DNA from: Mycoemilia scoparia | Taxonomy: Eukaryota; Kickxellomycota; Kickxellomycetes; Kickxellales; Kickxellaceae | NCBI GenBank assembly: GCA_027575805.1 | Contig: JANBPU010000033.1 | Span: forward strand, 1 to 64,000 | Direction: 5' to 3' | Length of the DNA: 64,000 bases | In this document: in pieces, positions 33,688-45,806 of the stretch | How the letters are laid out: every line of letters begins with the position of its first letter | Position numbering within the stretch: the first letter of the stretch is position 1 | Notes under the pieces: generated by a model | Database searches by the model: none | Seen by the model: the letters and a program-made list of their open reading frames with translations, nothing else | Told to the model about the DNA's origin: nothing | Position numbers and translations under genes: made by a program

Positions 33688-34981
33688 CTAGAAAACAATC
33701 TGGAAAATATGCACCAGCAGACCATGCACCAGCTGCTGTAGAGCCATACCAAAAAGGACGGTTAGTCCCGAACGGACAACGTTTATGTCAAGAAGGGCTA
33801 TAATAATGGCCAGCAAATTGTGGTTGGTCAAAACTCGCGAGCAGATGCTGTTACTTGGGACTTGAATATATGCCAAAATGCTATTGCGCTTACCAGACAC
33901 TGCAGTCGAGTGTGACGAGAAAGTCAGTGTACTAAGCAGCCAAGGGTAGTATGGCTCGTCATAGTCCCAAATCACAAGCAGGATCATCATAATCTTGCCA
34001 AAGTTTGATAGCACTGTGGCCATGGATATTGCCCGCCATCTATGCCAAGCAAAAAGAAAACAATTCCAGACGTTAGCGCCAGTTGCCATGTCTTGGCCGC
34101 CTGGCCTGTTTCCCATGTCAAATATATTTCGCTGGCAGTCCAAGGCCAGCAGGAAATGACCGGCGCGGTGTACTTGCCTTGAAAAGGCTGCAAATGTGCG
34201 TTTCTGGATGGCCCAGCCTGCAGTAATCCCGGTGATCAACACCAGCAAATCTGGAAAACGCGTTGTTGAAAAAACATTCGGTCATTTATATTGCAGCAAA
34301 AATGGGCTTCGGCAGTAGAGTGACTCTAGACATTGGTGGATGCTGAGCTTTACCTGTTACTGACAAAAACAGTATATAGACATACTGGACGAGGTATGTG
34401 GGGGATGTATCGAAGAGAATGTTTTTCTGGCCTCTTTTGCTGCCTCCTTGTTCAAGGCGGAACCATGATAGGTCTAAATGCAGAAAAAGATACAAAGATG
34501 GTTGGTGGATTATACATGTGGATGCCTCAGTGTGTGTATATATAAAAGGTTCTTTGCACAATGGATACTTACAGACATCAAAGAGGACTAGCAGCATTCC
34601 AAGTTTCAGCACATGCTTCTATAAACCAAAAGAGACCTAACATTTACAGTAGAGTTGTGGGGAGGGCCTGGTACCATTTTATCTTCGGAAATAACTTACA
34701 TGAATGGTACTAGACTTGAAGTTGGGCTGATTTATTAGAAGGTGCCTGTAAATCTGGGGCTTGTGGAGAAACATGTCGATGAATTGGACTGTTATCTCAT
34801 GCTCAACGTACTTGTCCGAAAAGTTTTGGCAGTTCTGGCATTTTGTCAACCGGATGTTTAGTCGGCTATACTCGGTGTACAGACTGTCAATCGCTGCTCC
34901 ACACTCTACACACATGAACTTTTGCTCTTTCTGTTTTCCGTTGGCGTTGTGGGCTCCCGAGCTACTCATTGGAACCAGCAT
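33688..34981 (-). CDS. ARV1: Arv1 ER sterol/lipid homeostasis protein
   Basis: Arv1 is an ER membrane protein needed for sterol distribution and GPI-anchor synthesis. Five exons: 34700-34981, 34573-34618, 34354-34473, 34178-34250 and 33688-34039; 290 aa. The Arv1 homology domain is plain: CVECGAAIDSLYTEYSRLNI, then CQNCQNFSDKYVEHEITVQF, with the CxxC pairs of a zinc-binding fold, then DMFLHKPQIYRHLLIN. Exons 2-3 join as VLFDVYLSWFRLEQ, which confirms the splice. Several membrane segments follow (YVYILFLSV; LLVLITGITAGWAI; IIIALLDINVV). Intron 4 needs a GC donor (TCAAG|GCAAGT) in phase 2. A possible 33-bp in-frame intron near 33895 could shorten the C-terminal part by 11 residues. The start may be Met1 or Met5. 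Confidence 0.88.
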
Positions 34982-35037
34982 ATCTGTCTGTTAGAAAACA
35001 GGCTCTTTGATCAGCATTGGCTAATTCGACACATAAC

Positions 35038-35579
35038 TTACGCTGCCAAACGCGATTCCCGATTTTTTGCATCATTGCTTTTTGGACCTAAATAGTTTCA
35101 AGCGACATTTGTGACCTGTACTTGATATGGGTAGTTGTTTTTGAAGGGTTAATTCTTGCTAGTAGGCCAGTTTCAACCTGCATATTGACCGGCCCACATT
35201 ATCATCTATACTCTGTTTTCAGCCCTTCAAAAATAGTCACTCATATGTGCCTAAAATCAGCAAATGGGATAAGTTTATATCACGTACTTGATAGGGCGGC
35301 GAAGGTAGTTGCTATTAGTACGCTGATGATGAATAATGGTAGTAGTAGAGTGTAGTTTGGGTCACCAATTATATGGCATTCGCAGCCCATCCGCTCACAC
35401 TCCACATACTTTTTTGATGGAATGCCTGGACAGCCATTAAAAGATTTAGTTTGTAATATTTTCAACATTTCACGATTTTGGCAGATTATCAATTCCTGGT
35501 GCTTACTTGTGTATTTCGTAGCGCTTATAGTGCACGTAAAGCTTTGTAATGTGCGAAGGACAACGCTAAAACCAAGCAT
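35038..35579 (-). CDS. small single-pass membrane protein, unrecognised
   Basis: Three exons inferred with consistent phase: 35507-35579, 35288-35425 and 35038-35087; 86 aa. The N-terminus is MLGFSVVLRTLQSFTCTISA. It is followed by a cysteine-containing stretch (KKYVECERMGCECHIIGDPN), one strong hydrophobic segment (YTLLLPLFIISVLIATTFAA) and a short polar tail ending NRESRLAA. The last intron (35088-35287) contains MITE copy 3 in full. If intron 2 were retained, translation would stop after LSST. The topology suggests a lumenal or external Cys-rich head with a cytosolic tail, but no family is recognised. Another upstream exon cannot be excluded. It lies 56 bp upstream of the ARV1 start on the same strand, which is very close for two promoters. 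Confidence 0.5.
35125..35246. mobile_element. MITE copy 3, inside an intron of the small membrane gene
   Basis: 122 bp. Left end ATATGGGTAGTTGTTTTTGA, right end CCCTTCAAAAATAGTCACTC then ATAT. The interior partly resembles copy 1 (CAGTTTCAACCTGCATA against an inverted CAAGTTGAAACTGG). Confidence 0.8.
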
Positions 35580-36078
35580 TGCGTGGTGTGCCGTTTAATC
35601 CTCTTATTAAAAAGCTGCGCAATACCACAGCATCCAAGATAAGTACTTTACAAAAAGATCATGAGGGACGGGATGTTTTACTGTATGCCTATCAAATATC
35701 TTTTAAAACCAAAATCCCAATTATGGGGGAGGGTGTGTTACTACTGTTTGATTTAAAATGCTGACCGACCTATCTCAGAATAGCATGATTCCTAGCATAA
35801 CATTGAGCAGGGCCCATTTTATTTCAAACATTAGGGGCCATATTCAAGCTTTGCATAATAATATGGCATTATGCCTGTGATTGATCTCTGCTTAGCCACC
35901 CAATAGATCTGTAAACATCAGCAACATTGCTTCAATTTATAAGACTTTTGATATTTTGATCTTTTCAAAAAAAAGCTTATTATTTTTTGCACATAAATTT
36001 TGAAAGAACATTATGATTAAATAGTAGTTAGACAGCTTCTTCCAGAAGTACTGCTATAGACTAGACTAGACTAGTCTG
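35580..36078. other. intergenic, no supported gene
   Basis: AT-rich spacer between the small membrane gene start and the HIS1 stop. A short CTAGA tandem occurs at 36060-36075. Nothing else seen. Confidence 0.4.
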
Positions 36079-36984
36079 CTAGACACGACAATTGCTGATT
36101 TGGAGTATGAGTATGTCTGTGGCTCCCAATGATTTGAGTTGATCCATTTTGTCTGCAACCTCGTTTCTTTCTATCATTACACTGACGCCAACCCATCCGG
36201 ACTGCTCGAGCGATGTTACTGTGGGCGACTGGCGTCCAGGGGCAACCTTTTGAGCCGCGGGAAGAGAATCGCGGTGGATGTTGTATTGGCAGAGCACATA
36301 CTTCTTGGCAGTAATCACACCTTCTACACGAGCACGTAGCTTCTCTGCGAGCTCTGGGAATCGTGTCTTTTGGTTTCCAATAAGTATGGACTCTGTGGGA
36401 ATGATTGTGTCTATGGCCCAAAGCCCAGCGGCCTTCATTGTTTCTCCAGACTCAACAAGATCAACAATACCATCGGCTAGCCCAAGGCCACATGCAGCTT
36501 CTACGCTGCCGCTCACAAACTGGATGCGGGTACTTCCAGCCTCCTTTCCAAGCGCCTTTTCAAGCTCATTAAAGTGTTTTGCTGTGAGGTGGGGGAAGCT
36601 GGTTACTATTCTTTTTCCCACAAGTTCTTCCGACGAGCTGACTCCACTGGCTACTGGGGCCTGAACTTGCAGCTTGCATTTCCCAAACCCAACCTTAAGC
36701 AGCTGCTGCACTCTATCCTCGCACTGCGATTCCTGTATGATATCAATTCCAGTGATACCAAGGTCAACATTACCTTCAGCTACATACTTGGCAATGTCGG
36801 CTGCGGGGAGGAACACGATGGCAACGGGGAGGTTGGAAACCAAGGCGATATCGTGGCGGGGTTTGCGGTAGAACTGGACGCCAATGTTTTCAAGCAGGTT
36901 AAGGGATTTTTCGTATAGGCGGCCCTTTTTGGGGATAGCAAAGATCAAGCGATCTGAAGTATCAGGCATAGATGGTGCTGACAT
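36079..36984 (-). CDS. HIS1: ATP phosphoribosyltransferase, histidine biosynthesis
   Basis: Catalyses the first step of histidine synthesis, condensing ATP with PRPP, and is feedback-inhibited by histidine. Single exon, 301 aa, long-form (HisG-L) architecture. The N-terminal catalytic domain has RLIFAIPKKGRLYEKSLNLL, ADIAKYVAEGNVDLGITGID and FVSGSVEAACGLGLADGIVD, which includes the PRPP-binding loop. LVESGETMKAAGL and TESILIGN follow. The C-terminal ACT-like regulatory domain (residues ~220-301) includes SGWVGVSVMIERNEVADKMD and ends ILILQISNCRV. The start is the first ATG, and an in-frame second Met six codons later is also possible. It diverges from the eL18 gene. No clear Gcn4-type TGACTCA site was found in the shared upstream region. 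Confidence 0.96.
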   Translation of the reverse strand: MSAPSMPDTSDRLIFAIPKKGRLYEKSLNLLENIGVQFYRKPRHDIALVSNLPVAIVFLPAADIAKYVAEGNVDLGITGIDIIQESQCEDRVQQLLKVGFGKCKLQVQAPVASGVSSSEELVGKRIVTSFPHLTAKHFNELEKALGKEAGSTRIQFVSGSVEAACGLGLADGIVDLVESGETMKAAGLWAIDTIIPTESILIGNQKTRFPELAEKLRARVEGVITAKKYVLCQYNIHRDSLPAAQKVAPGRQSPTVTSLEQSGWVGVSVMIERNEVADKMDQLKSLGATDILILQISNCRV

Positions 36985-37546
36985 GGTAGACTTAACGCTA
37001 GTAAATGTAGATACCGAAGCTAGTTAATACAACTATGATGTATAAGTATATAGTAATAATGGTAGAAATGGAAAACTAAAAAGAAAAGACCTGGACGATC
37101 CAGATTATGTCCGTCTTGTGTCATGTCATGTTTGTATGGTTTCTTTTCGACTTTTGAATCCCAGTCGCCTATGTTTTCGTTGTGAATCACTATTAGCAAC
37201 CACTATCAGCCAAGCCATCTAACATGATTCGACTAATCAGGTCATCACTGGTAGAAAGAAAGTTAAATGGTGTGAAATGGCCAGAAATACCTTTTTATTA
37301 CTAAAGAAGCATTTGATTAAGGATTAAATCAGCATGGTAACATGGTAGCTTTAAGCTTTGTGTGTCTATGTGAGAGTGTTGGCTGGTAAGAGCAAAATGC
37401 AGGAGTGTTTGGATATCAAACGAGTAACCAGCACAATGTGGAGTTTGGTGGGCAGAGTGGCATTAAGCTAGACTTGCTGCTGAGTGCAGGTGGTTTCTTC
37501 CTCTTTAAGACTGCCCCTATAAGTCCAAGGTTTTGATTATAGAAAA
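36985..37546. promoter_or_regulatory. divergent promoter region, HIS1/eL18
   Basis: 562 bp between the HIS1 start and the eL18 ATG. A pyrimidine-rich run (GTTTCTTCCTCTTTAAGACT) sits about 40 bp before the eL18 ATG, as is common for ribosomal protein genes. No defined motif is claimed. Confidence 0.4.
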
Positions 37547-38871
<1,325 letters not shown>

Positions 38872-39376
38872 ACATGGCGGTAGCTTTTTACCACCAAATA
38901 ATATGTTGATGTACTCCGTTGGGGAGACGATCATTGCAATGCTATTTTCGCTTTATTGTTTCCTTGGCTACACAAATAAATGAAAATTCATATTTGTTCA
39001 GACTAGTAAGAGCATTATTTCAACATCCATATGCTATAAGAGTGAGACTATAGCAGTGATTTTGTAGACGCTGTATCGAAATCTTGCATTTATTTGTATT
39101 ATCAAAGAGTGATGATGACTTTGTCTGTTCTCAAGAGAGATGAATAAATCCTTTTCTGTGTATTACATATGAACACATCAGAATGAAACTGTGTGTAGTC
39201 ACAACTACCAATACTTGTTAAAGACAGATATGCTATAGTTTGATTATATAATTTCAACAAAAGTTATTTATACCAAAAAGAAAGATGAATAATTGGGCAA
39301 TAGTTTAGTAAATAAATGTGGTTCTGAATTAAGAAACTTGGGTAGTTTCGTGCTGTGAAACGTTGACAGATGACTG
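38872..39376. other. intergenic between convergent genes
   Basis: 505 bp of AT-rich 3' flanking DNA of eL18 and the Ser-rich gene. No feature seen. Confidence 0.4.
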
Positions 39377-41200
39377 CTATACTTTGACCAGCGATTTAAG
39401 ACTGCTGTAAAAGCTCTTTGATAGCCTATTGATGTGAGAAGCAATTTTTGAGCGTTTCCCACCTTCTGTGATAAAGCCACTGCCTCGCTTGGCCAATACT
39501 GAAGACGACTTTCTTTTGAAGCTAAAGCTCTTCCTAGTGGGCCACATGAAACGCAAAGAGCTTGAGCTTTTTCTGGTTCCAAATTCCCTTCTGCATTCAG
39601 AATCGATTGCTGGGGACAGAGAAAGACGAGATCTGTTGTTGCTGTTGATGATTTGTGAAAAAGATGTGCGATCATCAACAATAGTCTCGGACGTTGACAT
39701 ACCCAGCCCAGACTCTGTTACCAAATTGCTGTTAGTATTGCTGGTGCTGTTACTGGTGTTGTTGTTGTTGTTCTCATTTTGATATGCGACGTTTAGCTTT
39801 AATTTTGGAACTGGAACTGCAGACGAGTTTCTAAAATTTGTTCCTGGCTGGATCGTTTTGGAATAAGATCTAGTGGATAGGAATGAACTTTCACAGAAGG
39901 AATTAGAATATACTTGCGAAGGCGAGCCTGCAGACCCCTCCATCGAGTTGTTGTGGCGATAGGCCATGCTGAAACTTGGAAGAGATCTTGTAGAGTCCGC
40001 ATTTAGAATATGCTTTCTGCCATCAGGTCTGTTGATAGTAATATTATCAGTGCTATTGCTGTTGCTGCTAGTATTCATACTATTATCGTTGCGACTGCTT
40101 TTGCTAATACTGGTGCTTCTCTTGATAAAGTCACCGAATCGACGGTATCTTGAGAAGGAGGCTGAGGAAGTCAGGCGTGGCGCTACCAGGGGCTGCTTCT
40201 TCTCATGACTATACAGTTGCTGGCGAAGGCTCAGAAATGACGGTACATTGCGTGGCAGACCTTTCTTGGAGTCTTTCTTGCTACTAGACTTTTTAGGCAA
40301 ACGCAGTAAAAACATGCTGGCAATGCTCTTGGGTCTTGATGTAAGGCTTGTGGTGGATCTACTGCGAATGTTGCGATTGGAGTGGCTCCTAATACCAAGG
40401 CCAAATCTACTGCTGCTATCCATTTTATCAAGGAACTGTTTCGACTTGGGCAGAGGAGGAATCTGGTTGGATGGCGCGATCAGGGAGCGGACGTGGTTGA
40501 AAGTAGTAAAGCTGAATCTTCTGATTGAACGCTGTAGGCTGGTAGAACGTTTGGAGAGTCCTGAATATCCGTTTCTTATTCTGGCGGACGTTATGGACAT
40601 TGCCTTTCTCCCGCCCCCTATGGAAGACGTGTATGAGAACCTATGGGGCCTTTTCTTGTGCTTTGGTGAAGGTGGCCAGTTGTGCTCATCCGATGTTCCA
40701 AACTGATCCCACAGCTCGCTGTATACCTTGTAGATGTTTTCAACATCGTTGTCGTTGTCAGTTACTATATCGGGGTCGAAGCCGGTACTACTCGTGCCAC
40801 TGTCGTGACTTGCGTTGAGATAGGCAATTGCCGAAATGTCAGATGATGATGAGTTGGCACCCCCCGTCGCTACAGATGATCTGCTGATGCGCTTTGATGC
40901 GATGCTGTTCACTTGATGGATTAAGCCCTTTTGCCCATATGATTTCCTCTTTGGGCCCACCAGGCTAATCCGGGACTTGTTGACCAGTGGCCAGAGGGAG
41001 TGGGTCATTGGATTATCCACCTCCTGGATCCTGGCCGCTGCCAGCTGCTGGTAATAGGAGAACCTATTTGGGAACCCTGCGTTTATCTCCGACGATGGGA
41101 GGGAGAGGCGGGACTTTAGCTTTCCGCTGTTCCTTTTCTTCGAGACATGTATATGGGACGCGCTTTTGTGTCCTGATCGATTGGAATATAGCTTATGCAT
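39377..41200 (-). CDS. Ser/Arg/Asn-rich protein, function unknown (607 aa)
   Basis: Intronless frame of 607 codons, too long and compositionally too uniform to be chance; no family is recognised. The protein is basic and Ser/Arg/Asn-rich throughout, without a signal peptide or membrane segment. It opens MHKLYSNRSGHKSASHIHVS. The most complex part is residues ~165-210 (DNDNDVENIYKVYSELWDQF), which may be the only folded section. Several Arg-Arg-x-Ser sites suit basophilic kinases such as PKA (SIRRFSFTTF). An Asn/Thr/Ser microsatellite-coded run lies near residue 480 (ENNNNNTSNSTSNTNSN). It is the first of two adjacent intronless Ser-rich genes on this strand. A disordered signalling or cytoskeletal regulator is possible, but this is inference only. 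Confidence 0.6.
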   Translation of the reverse strand: MHKLYSNRSGHKSASHIHVSKKRNSGKLKSRLSLPSSEINAGFPNRFSYYQQLAAARIQEVDNPMTHSLWPLVNKSRISLVGPKRKSYGQKGLIHQVNSIASKRISRSSVATGGANSSSSDISAIAYLNASHDSGTSSTGFDPDIVTDNDNDVENIYKVYSELWDQFGTSDEHNWPPSPKHKKRPHRFSYTSSIGGGRKAMSITSARIRNGYSGLSKRSTSLQRSIRRFSFTTFNHVRSLIAPSNQIPPLPKSKQFLDKMDSSSRFGLGIRSHSNRNIRSRSTTSLTSRPKSIASMFLLRLPKKSSSKKDSKKGLPRNVPSFLSLRQQLYSHEKKQPLVAPRLTSSASFSRYRRFGDFIKRSTSISKSSRNDNSMNTSSNSNSTDNITINRPDGRKHILNADSTRSLPSFSMAYRHNNSMEGSAGSPSQVYSNSFCESSFLSTRSYSKTIQPGTNFRNSSAVPVPKLKLNVAYQNENNNNNTSNSTSNTNSNLVTESGLGMSTSETIVDDRTSFSQIINSNNRSRLSLSPAIDSECRREFGTRKSSSSLRFMWPTRKSFSFKRKSSSVLAKRGSGFITEGGKRSKIASHINRLSKSFYSSLKSLVKV

Positions 41201-41940
41201 CTTGTAACGCCGAGGTTCTTTATTATACTAATGGCTACCCATGTGTATAGAAAAATGTTAGATTATTGAATGCTACTAATGGTAAAATGCATTGGACAAT
41301 GCACCTGGGTATTCTTAAATAACTCGGCTAGTTGTTACCAAAGAAGGGCATATTATGCAAAGAAGAGTCCTATTGACGAATTAAGACCGTACCTTGTAAA
41401 TATATGGAATTGTGGCAATTCTTCAAATAAAATGCATGGAGGTAAGACAGGGTGCAGAGAGCAATATCCACTGTCTGCAAGCGGCGGCTTCGTCTTTATA
41501 TTGAACGACACCTCGATAGGAGCCCGAGCCTTAGGCACGACCATGGATCTGCCAGCACCGTTTCTGTCAGCTAAACGTTTCGTAAAAGCATGTGTAGAGC
41601 CAGTATAGAAAATATAGCCATGGCAAAACATAAAATACAATGTGATCGGATACAACGTTTGTAATATACGATATGTTTGAACAACTCATCATAAAATCAA
41701 AAAATAACCAAAATAATAATAGCGATGATGGTGTTGGCATCAGTGATAAGGTCAATAGCAGAATAGGGCATAGCTGATATCATTAATAGGGCGCTACTGG
41801 GTTGGGAATAAAAAATACATTATAGGTTGGAAAATATATTAGTGACAAAGTAGTGTTTGCTTGCAGCTCAATATTGGCAGTGGGAGAGAGGCTGGCTTAT
41901 TACCAAATATGCTAGAGTGGTTAGTGTGGCACTGCAGCCC
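41201..41940. other. intergenic, no supported gene
   Basis: 740 bp between the two Ser-rich genes. A 112-codon frame at 41270-41608 has no recognisable content. Treated as promoter of the downstream gene and 3' flank of the upstream one. Confidence 0.4.
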
Positions 41941-43980
41941 CTATGCCTTTTCACTGCGTTTGGCTTTGAAGGGGTTGAAGGCTATGGATGGGACTCGGTT
42001 GATAAGCACGTTGCGGTGTGAGTGGGCGGCACCGTTGTTATCTTTGGCCGCCACTGTGTCGTCATCTTTATGAGGTGAGCTAGAAGACCGGTTGGGCCGG
42101 GGGCCAGCTTTTGGTACTAGGGGAGACGATGCGGCTACTGTGCTGGCATCAGAGCCCTTTGAAGGCTGCCTAAGGTGCAAGGAAAAGCGGCGCTTTGTCT
42201 GTTTGAGCAAAGATTTAGATATAGATGTGCTGGAAGGCGAGCTCAAAAGGGCGTGGTGATGTGAGTCCTCCTTGTGAGAATTCTGGGTCTTTTCTACCTG
42301 CTCTGCGCCAGAAGGCTGCTCGTCATTATCATTATCTGCATCCTTATCCACATATGATGGTGACTGTGGTGAGTCTGGTGGTGATGCTGTGCAGGAGTCT
42401 GTGGAGTAGCCGTCCTCATTGTACCTCTTTACCACGGACCCAAATATACTGTGCCTGACATGAGCCTTTGAGAATATACGGCGTAGACTGTTATGATGGG
42501 CGGCTTTTTGGCCAGTATATGATGATGCTGGACCATTCTCAGTGTCTGATGGCTGATGATCACCACCGCTCAGGACTGAAGCTGCTGCTGGTTGCAAACT
42601 AAGCGAGGCTGATGCCTTTATATGTCGCGCCACACTGTCATCTTGTGCGCTGGTTACATTTTCTGATGCGGTAGCCTTCACCCTGCTGTCAACAATGGCA
42701 ATGGATGATGATGATGATGATGTGGTAGATGAAAAGGACGGTGGCGAGAATAAATTAGCGGAAAGCTGCGAGCGGGGCGGGCTAGAGAGTGAACGGTCCC
42801 TTTGCAGGATCGTTTTGAACCTCCTTGAGATCGACATGTGTCCGTTATGTGAATCGTGGCCCTTAGTATCACCACCATCTTTGGAGCTGTGGTCAATCTC
42901 AGTAGTACTGTTGTTTTCGATAGTCATGCGAGCACCGCTGGCATTTTCGCTAATATCATCATCCTTAGAAATGCGAGAACCCTGGCTAGCGCCTGTTTCT
43001 TCGGGGTTTCCGTCGCTGACAATAGCAATTGTGTCATTGTTGCAAGTAGAAGATAAGGACATGTCCACCAAACCGCCGCTGCTTTCATCATCATCCTCCT
43101 CCGCCTCTTCGCCTTCAACATGCTTACCACCACTCACATCGTCCGCCTGCGATGACAACAAAGGCGACACAGACACTTCTGAGCGCATCGTGTGTGTGCC
43201 AACAGAAGCAGTTGAAGGCGTCCTAGAAATGTCATAAAATGCCATGTCGAAGGTTTCGGTGTTGGATGAAATGGCTGGCGAGTATGCAGTGGATGCTTCA
43301 AGCTCCATGTCATCCTGCAGTATATTCTTATCTGTGCTGATTAATAGGATACTTTTTGCCAGCGCATTGTGTGGAGTGGTAGAGACCAGATCGTTCTCAC
43401 TGAAGGTCGTTTCGGGGATCCTTTTGGTAACAATGAGTTGGGGGTCATCAAGATTGTCATCAAAGGAGCTCTGTGTGGAAACAGTGCAAATGCTCTCCAT
43501 AGAATCCTGGCGCTTAAGCTCTGGGTGGAGCGAACTCCTGGCTTTGAGATCAAATCCAGAGTCTATGGGAATGCTGACCCCGGTAGGCCAGCACCTTTCT
43601 TTGAGGTAGTCCTCGTGCCGCAAGTAGGCCGATTTTGGTGGAACAATGTCTATTGTAGCCATTGAGTTGTTGGCGTGCCCAAATATAGCACTGACATAGC
43701 TCGAAGCCGGATCTCTTGGACTGACTGGCGACAATACGGGGTTCCGGGGCTTTGCGTCGCTAGTATCTATGGTCATTTTTGTAGCCATGCTTGTTTCAAC
43801 GGTAAATCTTTCCACGGTGGTGTCTGGATCGGGGGTAAAGCCTAAGTCAGAGCAGTAAGTGTCAACAAACCGTATCCATGTGCCATTGTATCTATCTGGT
43901 AAAAGGGGTGGGGAGTACTGCATTTTGAATGTTTGTAATATAGAAAGAAAGTAGGGAAACAGGGCATTTGAAGAAGGCAA
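41941..43980 (-). CDS. Ser/Asp-rich protein, function unknown (660-679 aa)
   Basis: Intronless frame with starts at 43980 or 43923; the second (MQYSPPLLPDRYNGTWIRFV) looks better, because the conserved-looking sequence begins there. About 660 aa. The N-terminal 130 residues are the most ordered (WIRFVDTYCSDLGFTPDPDT, then KSAYLRHEDYLKERCWPTGV). The rest is a Ser/Asp/Thr-rich disordered chain with basic patches (ISRRFKTILQRDRSLSSPPR; TKRRFSLHLRQPSKG). It ends RVPSIAFNPFKAKRSEKA. No signal peptide, membrane span or known domain is seen. Composition resembles fungal scaffold or kinase-target proteins. The role is unknown. Confidence 0.6.
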   Translation of the reverse strand: MPSSNALFPYFLSILQTFKMQYSPPLLPDRYNGTWIRFVDTYCSDLGFTPDPDTTVERFTVETSMATKMTIDTSDAKPRNPVLSPVSPRDPASSYVSAIFGHANNSMATIDIVPPKSAYLRHEDYLKERCWPTGVSIPIDSGFDLKARSSLHPELKRQDSMESICTVSTQSSFDDNLDDPQLIVTKRIPETTFSENDLVSTTPHNALAKSILLISTDKNILQDDMELEASTAYSPAISSNTETFDMAFYDISRTPSTASVGTHTMRSEVSVSPLLSSQADDVSGGKHVEGEEAEEDDDESSGGLVDMSLSSTCNNDTIAIVSDGNPEETGASQGSRISKDDDISENASGARMTIENNSTTEIDHSSKDGGDTKGHDSHNGHMSISRRFKTILQRDRSLSSPPRSQLSANLFSPPSFSSTTSSSSSSIAIVDSRVKATASENVTSAQDDSVARHIKASASLSLQPAAASVLSGGDHQPSDTENGPASSYTGQKAAHHNSLRRIFSKAHVRHSIFGSVVKRYNEDGYSTDSCTASPPDSPQSPSYVDKDADNDNDEQPSGAEQVEKTQNSHKEDSHHHALLSSPSSTSISKSLLKQTKRRFSLHLRQPSKGSDASTVAASSPLVPKAGPRPNRSSSSPHKDDDTVAAKDNNGAAHSHRNVLINRVPSIAFNPFKAKRSEKA

Positions 43981-45736
43981 GGTGGGGGAACAACGGATGC
44001 TGAGAAAAAAGGCATGTAAATATCAGCTCCTAGCTCCTAAACAATACAAATGCGCTTTGGCAAAAAAATGCGCCAGACCAATGGGGATTTGGATAGGAGA
44101 CCCAGGACGAAAGGCCATTTTCTAGGTGGACCCAAACAGGCAATGGATCTAGAGCAGAGCGCAGCCAATGAAGCAGCCACAAGACACTACCATGGCTCCT
44201 TAGACTAAATAGCATATGGCATAGAAACTAATGGACACGTACCTATGCGCGACTTGTATGTCCTGATAGGCGACAAAATAATAGTGCGTTGTCTCTGGTT
44301 ACTGGCCCAACGAAGACGTGCAATGGTAGTAGCGGCGTGATGGGGCTGCACTGGCGACGAGATGGGAAATATATATAATAAAAGTAAAGGTTGAAAATGG
44401 GAGTTTGTTTGGAAAGAAGTTTGGAAGGAAGACAGGTTGCGCAAGGTGGGAGCTTATGTAGATTATAAGTGCATCGGCTCGGCGGGCATTCCTGGCACAC
44501 AGATGTCACAATCCGAAAATTAATAAGTCTGACAAACAGAGTAGCACACATAGCATCATGTTCAGTTCCTCAGCATTTGTGCACGGCCAAGAGTACTGGA
44601 CCTGATCCAGTTTTTTTCTATCGCGCCCAATATTACTATAAACGAGATCTCAATAGTTTCGGTGGGGTTGCCCTATCTCCATGCAGCTGGCCAGCACTGT
44701 CCTCTGCATGACCAGTGGCCTGCTGGAGTGCTTCAAAGTCTTGGGCGCCCAGTTGGCTGTGGCGCCGTCCTTGTGCCCGCAACTGTTATCACGCATCTTT
44801 CTGCTGGCATCCCCACAGCCATCCAGTATCCCCAGAGGCTGCAGCATCGCTATTTCAAAATTCAAATACAATCAATGGTAAAATTGCACAATTGCGAACA
44901 ATCATAAGGCCTTATGCTTATTTTCTCATCTGTCTACGTATGTCCTTGTGCGTGAACTAGAGCCGAAGCAAAATTGATAGCTGCTATAGTGGCTTAGTAA
45001 ATCCTGCATTGGCGATCTGGTCATTATTGAGTATACATACAATTACAGCCTATATTGCTCATTACATTTTCCAATGTCCTTCCAGCGATCACAGCAGCCA
45101 AGGCAGCTCACCTGGTCCTGATTCATAATTGACCAAAATTTATGCTGTGAAGCTTTGATTTTCTTCTCGCTTGAAAAAGAATTGGATTCTGTCGAAATCT
45201 CTGCTGCACCGCCTATCAGAGATTCCATAACTCACTCGCTCACCTGCTCATACATCTGGTGTTTAAGAAGGTTTGCTAGCTTTGGTGGTGGCTATGTCAG
45301 CATTGGTGATAGGAGGGCCTTTTCAACGTTCGCATTTTGACAAACACACTTATCTATACAGCATTTGCCAAGGATCAATGGTCTGCGTATACTATTCTCT
45401 GGCACTTGAGATCGAAGCGCCTATGCTTTGTGGCCAGTGTTTGGTTGCAGAATTGCCTTTGTTTGCCTAGTGCCAATCCTGGACGTGTTATAATTGGGTT
45501 TGAAAATGTTTCGATTGCAATGGGCTATTTTTGGCAAAAGCAGTCCGCCAGGCGGGATAGTCAGGTATTTGCTGCCATTAAATTGCATTCACAGGAAAAG
45601 TCATCTACTCCATATTTAAATGGAACCTTAATCCAGCACTAACTAGGCTTGCAGCTGTATTTTTGAGCCGCAGATCCTTTTTGGCTTAGTCACTCTTCAT
45701 CCACGTGATCCATCTTGAACAGTTACGGCTGGCGCC

Positions 45737-45806
45737 ATATAGATGATAATTTTTGAAGGGCACCTTTTGATGGCCAACGATTATAGGAGCAATCACAACC
45801 AAAGGG
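45737..45806. mobile_element. MITE copy 4, truncated
   Basis: The left end ATATAGATGATAATTTTTGA plus AGGGC is followed by the subfamily interior TGATGGCCAACGATTATAGG and ACAACCAAA. The right half and right terminal repeat are missing. Confidence 0.65.

Noticed and set aside
39268..39681. 137-codon minus-strand frame overlapping the Ser-rich gene end
   Set aside because: Out-of-frame overlap with the 607-aa gene, and mainly its shifted reading.
45337..45642. 101-codon plus frame in the 44-47 kb region
   Set aside because: No recognisable domain and no splice joins; the surrounding DNA is repeat-rich, so chance or decay is more likely.
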